Assembly: GCF_024139115.2 (NCBI RefSeq)
Contig: NC_085139.1
Location: forward strand, 72,769,203 to 72,833,202
DNA length: 64,000 nt
From: Armigeres subalbatus
Lineage: Eukaryota > Arthropoda > Insecta > Diptera > Culicidae
Direction of reading: 5' to 3'
In this document: in pieces, positions 12,150-22,508 of the stretch
How the letters are laid out: each line of letters starts with the position of its first letter
Position numbering within the stretch: position 1 is the first letter of the stretch
Program-made: the position numbers and the translations under genes
The notes under the pieces: generated by a model
Told to the model about the DNA's origin: nothing
The model's database searches: none
Seen by the model: the letters and a program-made list of their open reading frames with translations, nothing else

Positions 12150-13975
12150 AAATCCTATCCGTTGGCCAGTAATCTTTTGATAATCGTCAGTTGATTTATG
12201 CAAGCTTTTAGTATTATGACACCAAGCATTTTCCACTCTATTCTGTCTTGCCACCCGATGTTGATTCAGCTCTGCATCGGGTTTTATACCCATTTTTCAT
12301 TTCAGTTCCACATTCATAAACATCCCATTCCCTCCCGCTGAAACAATAGAATTCTCATCAAATTCCATTTCAGCTCCCCCACAGCGTGTGAATTTGCTCA
12401 AAACTATGCAAAACAACCGCTTTTCTGCAACCGTTTCTAATAACGATCATTTTTCCCTTTTCCGGTTTTTGTCTTTTCAGGTTTATTTATCATCTTTTTG
12501 TCTCCGGTTTCTTCACCAACAGGAGCCGGGCCGGAGCAAGCCAATAGTTGCCACTTGTCCAAGTGGCGGGAAGCAATAGTGTGAGTAGTGTGTGAGCCAA
12601 TTTTTGCTCCAGTAGTTTTATTTCGACGAGTGCGGAAAAAAAATCCATAAGAAAAAAGCGGACACCGAGCTCCGAAGCTCTTTCCGAAAGATGGTGCTGT
12701 TGTGCTGAAATGGAGCAGCACTATTGTGGATCCATTCTTCATGTCTCCAGCGGTTGTCATTGCGGTGCAGTTATGGCGATGGTCCTGTTCCTGTAGCTTC
12801 TACGGTGGGTGGGAACAACGAGGCGCGAGGCCGGTGGTGTTGAAATGGTGATGATGCCATGTCGTTATTGGTTGCATGAAATATGACGAAGAAGTGCTTT
12901 ATGCCGTGTGCAGTGTAAGAACGGGTCGGTTCGGTTTTTGTTTCCGTCATATTTCGTGTGAAATTCAGGGAGAAAGGAAAGAGAATGCGATTTATGTGTG
13001 TCCAGCAGTGTGGAAGCAATTGAAGAAAATTCCAATCGAATCAAGTGCGGTATACGTTTGGTCGGAAAATTTGAATGGTCAGCAACGTGTGTACATATTT
13101 CTGAGAGAGGAGAAACAGCTTTACACGGTTGGCCGTTGTTGTTACGGTGAGTTTGTTTTGATTTATGACCGGTGGAGGTGGGAGCGATACAGCATTGTAA
13201 CATACATATTACCAATTTATGACTAGTGTCTAGATCGGCTTGTGTCCATGGTTTATGTCCTATGTTCAAATGAGAAATTACCCGTATCTGAACCGATTGT
13301 TAGGGATTAATCTGTTTTTAAAAATGGGAATCTTACAACTTATATAATTTTCTCGCAATGCCAAGATTTATTTGAGCTTTCACCCTAAAATAAAGTAGCC
13401 TTGCAAAACCAGCAGTCCTGTTTTATATAGCACTTGATTCATCCAAAGAGTTGAGAAAAAAGAAAAGATTCATAAGGTTAGAGTTGAGATAATGTCTGTA
13501 TGTGGTCATCTATATTGACAGTTTGCAAATGTATACATTTTCTTGGAAAGGCTAAAGCAATTGGAAGATATATCAAATACAAAATAACTTCTGAACGAAC
13601 TGCTAGAGTGCTTACAAAATTCCTTGATAAAATATTACCTTGAGGGATTGGGTGATTACTAGAGGAAAATATGATAAAGGCTCACCTTGAGGACTGTAGG
13701 AGCTATTCCCAATCATGATGATGGCGCTGTAGGTCCGGTAGTAAAAATATGAAGCACAATCGAATCTGCAATTCGTAGATCAATACAAACAGATGCAAAA
13801 GCAACAAATACGTCATTTACAGGAATAAAAATCAAGTGTTGAATTAGGCAGCTGTATCGACTATCGTAATTTACATTTCAAAAAGAGCATAGCAAGCGAT
13901 ATTTGAGCCTAGGGAAACTTTTTTTCGTTGTTTTTTGTGATGTACATCTGTAGGGGAGACTGGGGAGACTTGATC
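12150..13975. other. Intergenic DNA with unrecognised small reading frames
   Basis: Overlapping open frames occur at 12388-12579 and 12876-13226 on plus and at 12437-12760, 12771-13019 and 12865-13269 on minus. Base composition is more balanced here than around, which makes exons conceivable. None of the translations shows a domain I know, and the plus and minus frames overlap so at most one can be real. The 116-residue plus frame at 12876 is moderately hydrophilic with no signal peptide. I leave the segment unassigned. Confidence 0.4.
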
Positions 13976-13986
13976 TCCTTATGGGG

Positions 13987-14205
13987 AAGGGTCATTAGGT
14001 CGAAAGGGTTATTTGGCCGAATGGGTCGTTTGGCCGAAAAAATAATTTAGCCGAAAAGGTCATTTGGCCAAAAGGTTCATTAGGCCGAAAAGTTCATTAG
14101 GTCAAAAGTGTCATTTAGCCAAAAGGGTCATTAGGCCGAAAGGGTCATTTGGCCGAAACGGTCGTTTGGCCGAATAGGTCAATTGGCCGAATAGTTCATT
14201 TGAGA
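13987..14205. repeat. GGCCGAA 17-bp tandem repeat (left foldback arm)
   Basis: About twelve imperfect copies of a 17-bp word like gggtcatttggccgaaa follow one another. The same word occurs in reverse complement at 19400-19500, and degraded copies occur at 46080-46280 and 47830-48240. It probably forms the outermost arm of the 14-19.5 kb foldback complex. Confidence 0.8.
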
Positions 14206-14468
14206 AGTGAGAAATTAGGAATGAGTAGAGAGACGTCTCACTTCTCAGTTTTCATTTTTGTCTTCTTACTGTAAAAAGTGAGAAGCGTGAAATGAGAAGT
14301 GAGACGTCTCACTACCCTTTTCGCACTATTCACTTTTCACAGTGAGAAGCGAGAAATGAGGAAAGAGAAGTGAGACGTCCAACTTCTCACTCCTCAATTC
14401 TCACTTCTCGCTGTCAAAAGTGATAAGTTCGAAGTGAGAAATGAGACGTCTCACGCTATGTTTGAAGG
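14206..14468. repeat. GTGAGAAGTGAGACGTCTCAC repeat block (left)
   Basis: The block contains repeated gtgagaagtgagaaatgaga and its reverse complement, punctuated by the palindrome agacgtct. The matching block in opposite orientation lies at 19197-19400, and a shorter one at 16219-16260. It is part of the foldback arms and has no coding role. Confidence 0.75.
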
Positions 14469-16219
14469 CAACTATTATGCAAAGTGAATGCACCTCGGAT
14501 GTTAAGCCGTTAGATCATAGTTTTTGACCTCTAGTTTAAGGATCTATGTTGATTGAAATATTTCATCGGTGAAAATTTGACTTTTTTACCATTCAAGGGG
14601 ACATTTTTAACCTAAAAATCCATTCAGATTTTTTAAATTTATTTGAAGCAAGTTATATAAAATCCTTGCTCCACATTTTTTTTCCTGACGCTTCAAGGAT
14701 TTTTTTTTATATAAAAACAGTTTTTATATGATGAAAGTAGCAGAAGCTATACTAGAAATACTGTTGACACCGAACATATATTTCATTTTTCGATAGCGAA
14801 TTCTTGTGTAACTTCATATCTCATACGTGTCTATTAAAATACGAGCAACACTGCACCATCCACTTGTTACCATAGAAACAGAATTTAACACTGGACTGGT
14901 CAAGACAGATGCTCGATTATATTTCAATTGTGTTCATAATCATCTTCTGAAAGGAGGAGACTACGACACAATTTTAGACAAAACCCCTCCTCCAGAGCTA
15001 TATTATCTGGTGGGATTGGTCTACCAAATTTTCAGCCCTATAGCAAAAAAAAAAAAACATTAAGATAAATCTGAAGTCTGGGCATCAGAGATCAACGCAA
15101 CCCATCACGCTCAACTTGGTTTCACTGGACGTTGCTGCCGAAGTCTTAGTTAAACGGGGTGTTTTGAAAGGAAAATAATGCAATGGCTATTATAAGGTAT
15201 TGGAGAGGTATGTAGTTGATTGCTGTTTTAGTGTAACATTGTCGTCAGACGCCTTACGAGCTTTTTGTGACAGTTGAATAGCAGCCGGGCTACCAATCAC
15301 CGGAAAATTTCTTTTTTTGAAATTCCATGTTCATGAATTTTGTGAGCGCATCACAGGGAGGCAAACAACGGAACCCATCCACAGAAATATCTATACTATC
15401 TAGCAAAACCATAAAAAGCCAGATAACCACGAACAGTACGCAAGTAAACTGTTATTCACGGTGGTAGCATATAACAGTGGTCACATAATGCAGACGTCCA
15501 TTGAGCTTCAATGAAGTTTGAAATACAGAACATAAATAAAACTTTGAACTAGTTCGTAGTTTTAATTTTGTTGTTGATTTGAAATGTTAAAAAGTGATAT
15601 TATGTTCGTAAATTTTATAATACTTCTACTTATTTGCATTACATCAACCACTCTGACATATGCCGCCTCGGAGCTTAGTATTCATTGAGCACTTCCACAG
15701 TTATTAACTGCGAGGTTTCTAGTAATAGTTACCATTTTCGCATCCGTATATCATGAGGCTACGATGATACTTTATGCCCAGGGAAGGCGAGAGAATTTCC
15801 TAGACAAGGCCGAGAATCTAACCTAGCCACTTTTAGCATGGTCTTGCAGTGTAGCAGTGCATTCTACCGCACGGCCAAGGAAGGCTCCCGATCTAATCAT
15901 AATAAACCTTAAGAACATTTAAAACTAGCAGTAATTTTAATATAACTCTACTATTTTGATCATATGAACAATGTTTTTATATGAAAATGATCTTAAAGTA
16001 TCAGCAAAAAAAAATATTGGTTGGATTTTATATAACTTTTTTCAAAAAATTTAAAAAATCAGAAAAGGTTTTTAGGTTAAAAACATTACCTTAACTAGTA
16101 AAAAAGTCAGAATTTCACCGATGAAATATTTTGATCGACACAGATCCTTAAACTAGAGGTCAAAAACTATAATCTAACGGCTTAACATCCGAGGTGCATT
16201 CACTTTGCATAATAGTTGC
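14469..16219. mobile_element. 1.75-kb element with ~195-bp terminal inverted repeats
   Basis: The left arm (14469-14663) begins gcaactattatgcaaagtga and the right arm (16022-16219) is its reverse complement with scattered differences; both include a copy of cctctagtttaaggatct. The interior has a small plus-strand frame (14827-15063, 78 codons, no recognised domain) and a tRNA-type SINE in minus orientation. No transposase is present. Because the same gtctcac and ggccgaa repeats lie outside both arms, it may be the core of a larger foldback element whose right arm was split by the 16.26-19.2 kb insertion. Confidence 0.7.
15650..15890 (-). mobile_element. tRNA-derived SINE, Feilai-like
   Basis: Read on the minus strand, the element begins near 15890 with a polymerase III A-box-like word (tggccgtgcgg, 15866-15878). 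About 50 bp later comes a B-box-like word (ggttagattct, 15813-15823). This internal promoter layout is that of tRNA-derived SINEs, of which Feilai is the abundant Aedes family; the family name is my inference from memory. The body continues to about 15650, and no clean tail or target duplication is visible. A diverged relative lies at 29490-29660. Confidence 0.7.
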
Positions 16220-16254
16220 GTCTCACTACTCACTTTGCGCTTCTCACTTTTTAC

Positions 16255-16370
16255 AGCGATAAAAAAAGAAATCTCTGGAGTAAGACCTCAGTCATACAAG
16301 AAATCCTTTGAGTAGCGCCTTGTGGTCTGGCTGCGTTTCACAAGGTCTATCGCCCAAATTCAAATACGGT
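16255..16370. repeat. ~140-bp degenerate tandem repeat, part split off by LINE insertion
   Basis: Words such as caagaaatctctggagtaag and tggtctatac recur here and five times between 18360 and 18930 (atccaagaaa or a close variant near 18379, 18522, 18650, 18728 and 18866). This is one array interrupted by the RTE-type element at 16386-18323. The repeat has no coding capacity. Confidence 0.7.
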
Positions 16371-16385
16371 ACATGTTCTTTATGG
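16371..16385 (+). repeat. Target-site duplication, left copy (RTE-type LINE)
   Basis: acatgttctttatgg is present here and again at 18324-18338, immediately after the LINE tail. The perfect 15-bp match marks the borders of the insertion. Confidence 0.9.
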
Positions 16386-18323
16386 ACGCAGCGCGGGCGG
16401 TCGCGCTGCAGCAAGGTACCCGGCAGAACGTGGAACGTTATAGACGGAAGCGGAGACAGCAGACCCGCCTTTTTCAGGAGAAGAAACACCGCCTGGAAGA
16501 AGCGGAGTGCGAGGAGATGGAACAGCAGTGCCGTTCACAAGATACACGCAAGTTCTATCAGAAGCTCAACGCATCCCGCAAAGGCTTCGTGCCGCGAGCC
16601 GAAATGTGCCGGGATAAGGATGGGAGCATCTTGACGGACGAACGTGTGGTGATCGAAAGGTGGAAGCAGCACTACGAGGAACATCTGAATGGCGCTGAAA
16701 GAACAGGCAGTGAAAGTCAAGGCAGCGGAGGAGATGACTACGTCAGTTCAGCGGACGATGGAAGCCAACCAGCCCCCACCTTGAGGGAAGTTAAGAATGC
16801 CATTCAACAGCTAAAGACCAATAAAGCAGCTGGTAAGGATGGTATCGGAGCTGAGCTTTTTAAGATGGGCCCGGAAAAGCTGGCCACCTGCCTGCACAAA
16901 CTGATAGTCAGAATCTGGGAAACCGAACAGCTACCGGAGGAGTGGAAGGAAGGGGTTATATGCCCCATCTACAAAAAAGGCGACAAATTGGAGTGTGAGG
17001 ATTTTCGAGCGATCACCATCCTTAATGCCGCCTACAAAGTGATCTCCCAGATCATCTTCCGTCGTCTGTCACCATTAGTGAACGAGTTCGTGGGAAGTTA
17101 TCAAGCCGGCTTCGTTGACGGCCGCTCGACAACGGACCAGATCTTTACTGTACGGCAAATCCTTCAAAAATGCCGTGAATACCAGGTCCCAACGCACCAT
17201 CTGTTCGTTGATTTCAAGGCGGCATACGACAGTATAGACCGCGTAGAGCTATGGAAAATTATGGACGAGAACAGCTTCCCTGGGAAGCTTACCAGACTGA
17301 TCAAAGCAACGGTGGATGGTGTGCAAAGCTGTGTGAAGATTTCGGGCGAACACTCCAGTTCGTTCGAATCGCGGCGGGGACTAAGACAAGGTGATGGACT
17401 TTCGTGCCTGTTGTTCAACATTGCGCTAGAAGGTGTCATGCGGAGAGCCGGGTTTAACAGCCGGGGTACGGTTTTCAACAGATCCAGTCAATTTATTTGC
17501 TTCGCGGATGACATGGACATTGTCGGCCGAACATTTGCAAATGTGGCAGAACTGTACACCCGCCTGAAACGTGAAGCAACAAAAGTTGGACTGGTGGTGA
17601 ATGCGTCAAAGACAAAGTACATGCTTGTGGGCGGAACCGAGCGCGACAGGGCCCGCCTGGGAAGCAGTGTTACGATAGACGGGGATACCTTCGAGGTGGT
17701 CGAGGAATTCGTCTACCTCGGATCCTTGCTAACGGCTGACAACAACGTTAGTCGTGAAATACGAAGGTGCATCATCTGTGGAAGTCGGGCCTACTACGGG
17801 CTCCAGAAGAAACTGCGGTCGAAAAAGATTCGCCACCGCACCAAATGTATCATGTACAAGACGCTTATAAGACCGGTAGTCCTCTACGGACATGAAACAT
17901 GGACAATGCTCGAGGAGGACTTACAAGCACTCGGAGTATTCGAGAGACGGGTGCTTAGGACCATCTTTGGCGGTGTGCAAGAAGACGGTGTGTGGCGGCG
18001 AAGAATGAACCATGAGCTCGCCCAACTCTACGGCGAACCCAGTATCCAGAAGGTAGCTAAAGCCGGAAGGGTACGATGGGCAGGACATGTTGCAAGAATG
18101 CCGGACAGCAACCCTGCAAAGATGGTGTTCGCTTCTGATCCGGCAGGTACGAGACGGCGTGGAGCGCAGCGAGCGAGATGGGCAGACCAGGTGCAAAACG
18201 ACTTGGCGAGCGTGGGGCGTATCCGAAGATGGAGAGATGCGGCCTCGAACCGTGCATTGTGGCGTCAAATTGTTGATTCAGTGTTATCTGTTTAGATGTT
18301 AACTAAATAAATGAAAAATGAAA
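16386..18323 (+). mobile_element. 5'-truncated RTE-type non-LTR retrotransposon (reverse transcriptase)
   Basis: An open frame to 18295 encodes a LINE reverse transcriptase followed by a C-terminal region. Motifs in order are LKTNKAAGKDGIGAELFK, FVDFKAAYDSIDR (catalytic Asp, near codon 295 of the frame), GLRQGDGLSC, and CFADD (near codon 394, the F/YADD box). A tail of the type WAGHVARMPDSNP…RWRDAASNRALW follows. The upstream endonuclease domain is missing, so the copy is 5'-truncated. The 3' end is aaataaatgaaaaatgaaaa, a short TGAAAA-type repeat as expected for the RTE clade, and no RNase H domain is present. The frame appears to start at 16322, but codons up to 16385 lie in the target repeat, so the first ~21 residues are not part of the element. 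The rest has no stop or frameshift, so the copy is fairly young. Clade assignment is by motif memory. Confidence 0.88.
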
Positions 18324-18338
18324 ACATGTTCTTTATGG

Positions 18339-18960
18339 TACTAAGCACAGAATGCGTTCACGTAATATGTTCCGGATCATCCAAGAAAACTCTGGAGTAG
18401 GCCTTAAAGTCTACATGCGTAACCAGAAGTCTATCGACTTAATTCAAAATTAGTACATGCCTTTTTGCCTTTCTCGTTTAGTCCTTAGTATATAATGTGA
18501 TCACTAGATATGTTCTGCATTATCCAAGAAATCTCAGAAGTAAGACCTTAGAGTCTACACGTGTAACCAAAGGTCCACCGACTAAGTACGAAAGTTGTAC
18601 AAGCAATTTGTGGTCCTTGGAATAAAATGTGATCACAAAATTTGTGCTGATTATTCAAGAAATCTCTGGAGAAAGACCTCAGTCTTACAAAAAAAAACTC
18701 TGGCTGAACCCCGACCATATAGTCTGTGTTATCCAAGAATTTTCTGATGTGAGTCGTGTAGATCTTAAACACGACAAACCTAAGGTGTATCGAAAAGTTT
18801 CAAGAGTGGTGCATACTGTTTGTGGTTCTTGAGATAGAAAGTGATCACAACGTATGCTCTGCATTATCCAAGAAATCTCTGTAGTAAAGCGTTGTGGTCT
18901 ATACGCATAGCCAAAGATCTATTGACCTGTTGTAGTATTTCCCAAGCCACACCACTTGTT
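18339..18960. repeat. ~140-bp degenerate tandem repeat (right part)
   Basis: Five diverged units share atccaagaaatctctg, gtaagacctyagagtctaca and aatgtgatcaca. The array is the continuation of 16255-16370, displaced by the LINE. Confidence 0.7.
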
Positions 18961-19196
18961 TCTCAGTAAGTTACAGCAACTGTGGTGTGACTAACTACAG
19001 GTCTAGTTTTGACAAAATGCGTCATATGTGGAACTGTTTTGTAATACAGAAAGCGCAAGGCTTCAACGCGGCTTCAATGAAAATAAAAACACCAGAAAAC
19101 CAACAATTTGCTTGAAGAATCTGACTACAAAGGCACAACATATGTAAACAACAAAAATATTTGAATTTCACAATACCTTTTAGGGAACATGCAGGG

Positions 19197-19510
19197 GACT
19201 GCTAAATATGAAATGCTGCTCACTACCCACTTCGCACTACTCACTTTTCAATGTGAGAAGTGAAAAATGAGGAAGGAGAAGTGAGACGTTTCACTTCACA
19301 CTTCTCGCTGTCAAAAGTGGGTAGTGATAGACTTTTTACAGTGAGAAGAGAAATGAGGAGTGAGAACTGAGACGTCCCTCTTTTCATTCCCAATTTCTCA
19401 CTTTTCAAATGAACTATTCGGCCTAATGACCCTTTCGGCCAAATGACCCTTTCGGCCAGATGGGTTTCGGTCAAATGAGCCTTCCCCCGAATGAGCTGGT
19501 GACCGGAATT
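19197..19510. repeat. Right outer arm: GTGAGAA and GGCCGAA repeats in reverse
   Basis: The block reads cactacccacttcgcactac, then gtgagaag words and agacgt palindromes, and ends with cctaatgaccctttcggcca repeats. It is the reverse-complement arrangement of 13987-14468. The order (GTGAGAA inside, GGCCGAA outside) is mirrored, as expected for the two arms of one foldback element spanning 14.0-19.5 kb. Confidence 0.7.
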
Positions 19511-19910
19511 CCGGATTCACTTGGCCATGTCGCAAAATTTGTATAAATTGAAGTTATACAATCAATCAATTAAATATTTGTTGTGTTATGACCGCTGAAT
19601 TCGGTTGAATGTTCGAAGGTAACAACTTGCCAGGAAGCTCCCTGTGCGAGTTTCTTGGTGTAGGGAAGTGGTGGGCCATTAAAAAAAGAAAACAACTTAA
19701 CGTGCTTCTACTCCAGCCAAGCTGGCGGCTGATGATTTGATATTGGAACGTAAATGGCCACAAACTCATGCAGTAGAAACCCTGGCAATATGGGTTTCAA
19801 AATTAATGAAATTGTTTCGGGAACACGGTCCTATGAGTAATTAGGCCACAGGATGGCTTGACAACGGACCGGTCATCCTGGAAACTGGTTCCCGTGGATG
19901 CCAATGTGAC
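19511..19910. other. Intergenic repeat serving as target of the 19.9-kb transposon
   Basis: The segment contains ccctggcaatatgggtttcaaaatt and ggttcccgtgg words that recur at 29720-29900. The transposon has therefore inserted in a dispersed or tandem repeat of about 170 bp. No gene is visible. Confidence 0.5.
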
Positions 19911-20414
19911 TATACAGCGATTCCACGGGAAAAGAATAGAGTTGAAAAAAAAGCTGTACAATTTTGCTCAAAATCGCTTTGTATGTTCTTCATCGAAAAT
20001 AATTAGACCCGTATTTTTTTATTTTTTTATTAGGGTGACCATGTTCGATATAGGGTTACCAGAAAAATCGCTATTTTTCGAAATTTTTTATTTATAAAAA
20101 ATCATAACTTTTGAACAGTGGATCGATTTGCAATATTTTTTTATGGATAGAAAGCTTATTACTTCTAGTTCTCACTAAAATTTTTGGTTTGGTGTATTGG
20201 TGTACTCAAATTTGCTAAAATGGTCAAAATATTCGTTTTTTAAGATTTTTTAAATGTTGGACCACAACGACTATATATTTTTATATTTTTTTTATGAAAA
20301 TACAAATATTTTTACATAACATATCGAAAAATTAGAAATGTTCATCGAGCCGTTTTTGAGTTACATTTTTTTGAAAATTTCAAGTTTTCTGCCCATACAC
20401 ACATGGAATGAACG
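19911..20414 (+). repeat. Left terminal inverted repeat of the transposon
   Basis: The arm includes gttgaaaaaaaagctgtaca, atcgctatttttcgaaattt and, at its inner end, gcccatacacacatggaatg. All are found in reverse complement in the right arm. It has no open frame of note. Confidence 0.85.
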
Positions 20415-20680
20415 TTCAGCGATTCCACGGAAAAATAATAGAGTTGAAAAAAAGTTGTCCAATTTTGCACAAAATCGCTTGGTATGTTCTTCATCGAAAC
20501 TAATTAGACCCGTATTTTTTTATTTTTTTTATTAGGGTTACCATGTTCGATATAGTGTTACCAGAAAAATCGCTATTTTTCGAATTTTTTTATTTTAAAA
20601 ACTTTTGAACCACTGTATCGATTTGCAATGTTTTTTTATGGATAGAAAGCTTATTACTTCTAGTTTTTACTGAGTCTGAG
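20415..20680 (+). repeat. Direct partial duplicate of the left transposon end
   Basis: Beginning cagcgattccacggaaaaat, this segment repeats the first ~230 bp of the left arm in the same orientation, with more differences. It ends near ctagtttttactgagtctg. It may come from a tandem insertion or slippage at the element's end. Confidence 0.75.
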
Positions 20681-21925
20681 AGTCTGAGAGAATCTTAGCT
20701 CTGCTATATTGAGGAATGGTAGCTCAAATCTCAAAGCTTTAGACTACAAGCAATGGTTTTCTCTGATTACCTTCAATTAAAACTCAGCATTTAATTTGAT
20801 TATTTTTATTTTTCATAATTCATCAAAAAAAAATATTACATAGCAAAATTCTTACAATTTAACACACTTTTCTTCATCTGAAAACGAAAACCGTTTCACG
20901 ATAATGTAATTTTCATTTTGTGGCTTAAAGTAATGAAACGATTGTGTCCCAGAGATTTGTTTTACACGAGTATAACGGTTCTTTATTTTCTTTTCCATTG
21001 CATTGTAATCTTTTCCCGAGAAAAACTCGTTATATATTTTGGAATCTACTTAAGAAACAGCCCAAGAGTAAAGTTCGTATGCAGTTGTAATATGATGGCC
21101 TTGTAAACTTGATTTTGAAGCGTTTCGCTTTAGAACACCTCCTAAAGCGTCACAAGGCCCTTTTCCATGGCAAGTGGCAAAAAAGTTCCACTCTGCTTTA
21201 AGACCGAAGTCTTTGTACATGTGGCACAAATTGAAAGCAGTCATCTTATTTTTGTATTGACTGCCTGATCCATCAGAAAAAAATGGATTTTTTTCAGGTA
21301 AGGTAGCTTTTTAATGAAATTCACACATTTTGTTATAAACAGCCGAACGGCAACATGGTTATGTTTAGTAAATTCTGCGATTGCTATGAAGCTTGTAAAC
21401 TTTAAATTTTGTGCTTCATCCTTATAATATATGGCAAAAGGATGGATTGTGCATTGAGCGTTTGCCCAATGAAAACCTTGTATAGCGTCCTGAATAACAA
21501 AAGAGTAATTTTCTGAGAAGTCAGCAATTATAATGCAATCAGTTGCTTCCAAATTAATTTTAAGTTGTTTTAAGTAGTTTCCTTGTTGCTCTGCAATAAA
21601 ATTATGCGGAGATAATTCGCTTAATTTTTCTAAAAATGTTTCCACATACTCTTCTGCATCCATTCGCATTGAATTTAAATGACAACGATCTGTTTGCTTC
21701 CATTGTTTAAATTCTAAGGAATCGACATTTTCAAGAAAATTCATCAGGTCATTCTCCAGTGTCTGCGTACCCGGGCAATGATCACAGGTTTTCAACCAAC
21801 ATTTCTCTGTAGGATTTTCACAAAGTATTTTAAAAAAACAAGTCATGATACGTTTTTAAATGGTTATGAATAAGTTTCTTGTCCTTAAGGGTTTTAAACA
21901 TTATTTTAACATTCTGATGATAAAT

Positions 21926-21933
21926 GCATACGC
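21926..21933 (+). repeat. 8-bp target duplication, left copy (hAT MITE)
   Basis: atacgcag occurs here and at 22509-22516, directly bordering the 575-bp element. Confidence 0.9.
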
Positions 21934-22508
21934 AGCAGGGTTGTTAACGTTAATCAACGATTAACGCCGTTGACGTTAATTTTTCGAAAATTTAACGTCA
22001 ACGGCGTTGCGTTCAATGTTTTGAAAATAAACTTTAACGTCAATGAAAAGCGTTGAATCAACGTCAACGCCAACGTTGATTCTATCGTTGATTTTCTCAA
22101 GAAGCGATGCATCGTCGGAAGCGTTGTCATGGCCAACGGTTTGATAAACAAGTGAAAATTTCGGGATGCAAAACCAAACCAAACTTGTACTTTGTCACTA
22201 AAAAGGTGCTCGTGGTACAGAAGTGAAACTGCCGGGTGCTGCCGACATCGACATAGCAAAAATAGTTCATTCATTAGTGCCGGATTGTTATTTTGTACAT
22301 TATGTAGATATTGTGAGGCTGCTTTACTGAGGTTTCTGTTAATCAACGGGATAATTAACGCGAAACGTTAACGTTAATTAACGAATTTCGTTAACGTTAA
22401 CGTTAATCAGGGCATTTAGGGAGTCATAGAAGCTTGCGTTGAACGTTGAAATTAACGTCAACGATTCAACGTAACGCCGTTAAACGTTGATTAACGTTAA
22501 CAACCTTG
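21934..22508. mobile_element. hAT-type MITE (TTAACGTTAATCAACG palindromic)
   Basis: The ends are cagggttgttaacgttaatc on the left and its near reverse complement ending caaccttg on the right. The element has CA…TG termini, ~20-bp inverted repeats and an 8-bp duplication (atacgcag), all typical of hAT transposons. The subterminal DNA is rich in further aacgtta palindromes. The interior open frames (for example 21954-22346 minus) have no known domain. It sits inside the transposase coding sequence, exactly within a conserved GTHTVCV segment. Confidence 0.9.

Noticed and set aside
12865..13269. 134-codon minus frame overlapping a 116-codon plus frame
   Set aside because: Mutual overlap and no recognised domain; neither can be preferred from the sequence alone.
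21954..22346. 130-codon minus frame inside the 575-bp MITE
   Set aside because: It is bounded by palindromic element ends, has no domain and interrupts a recognised transposase gene.
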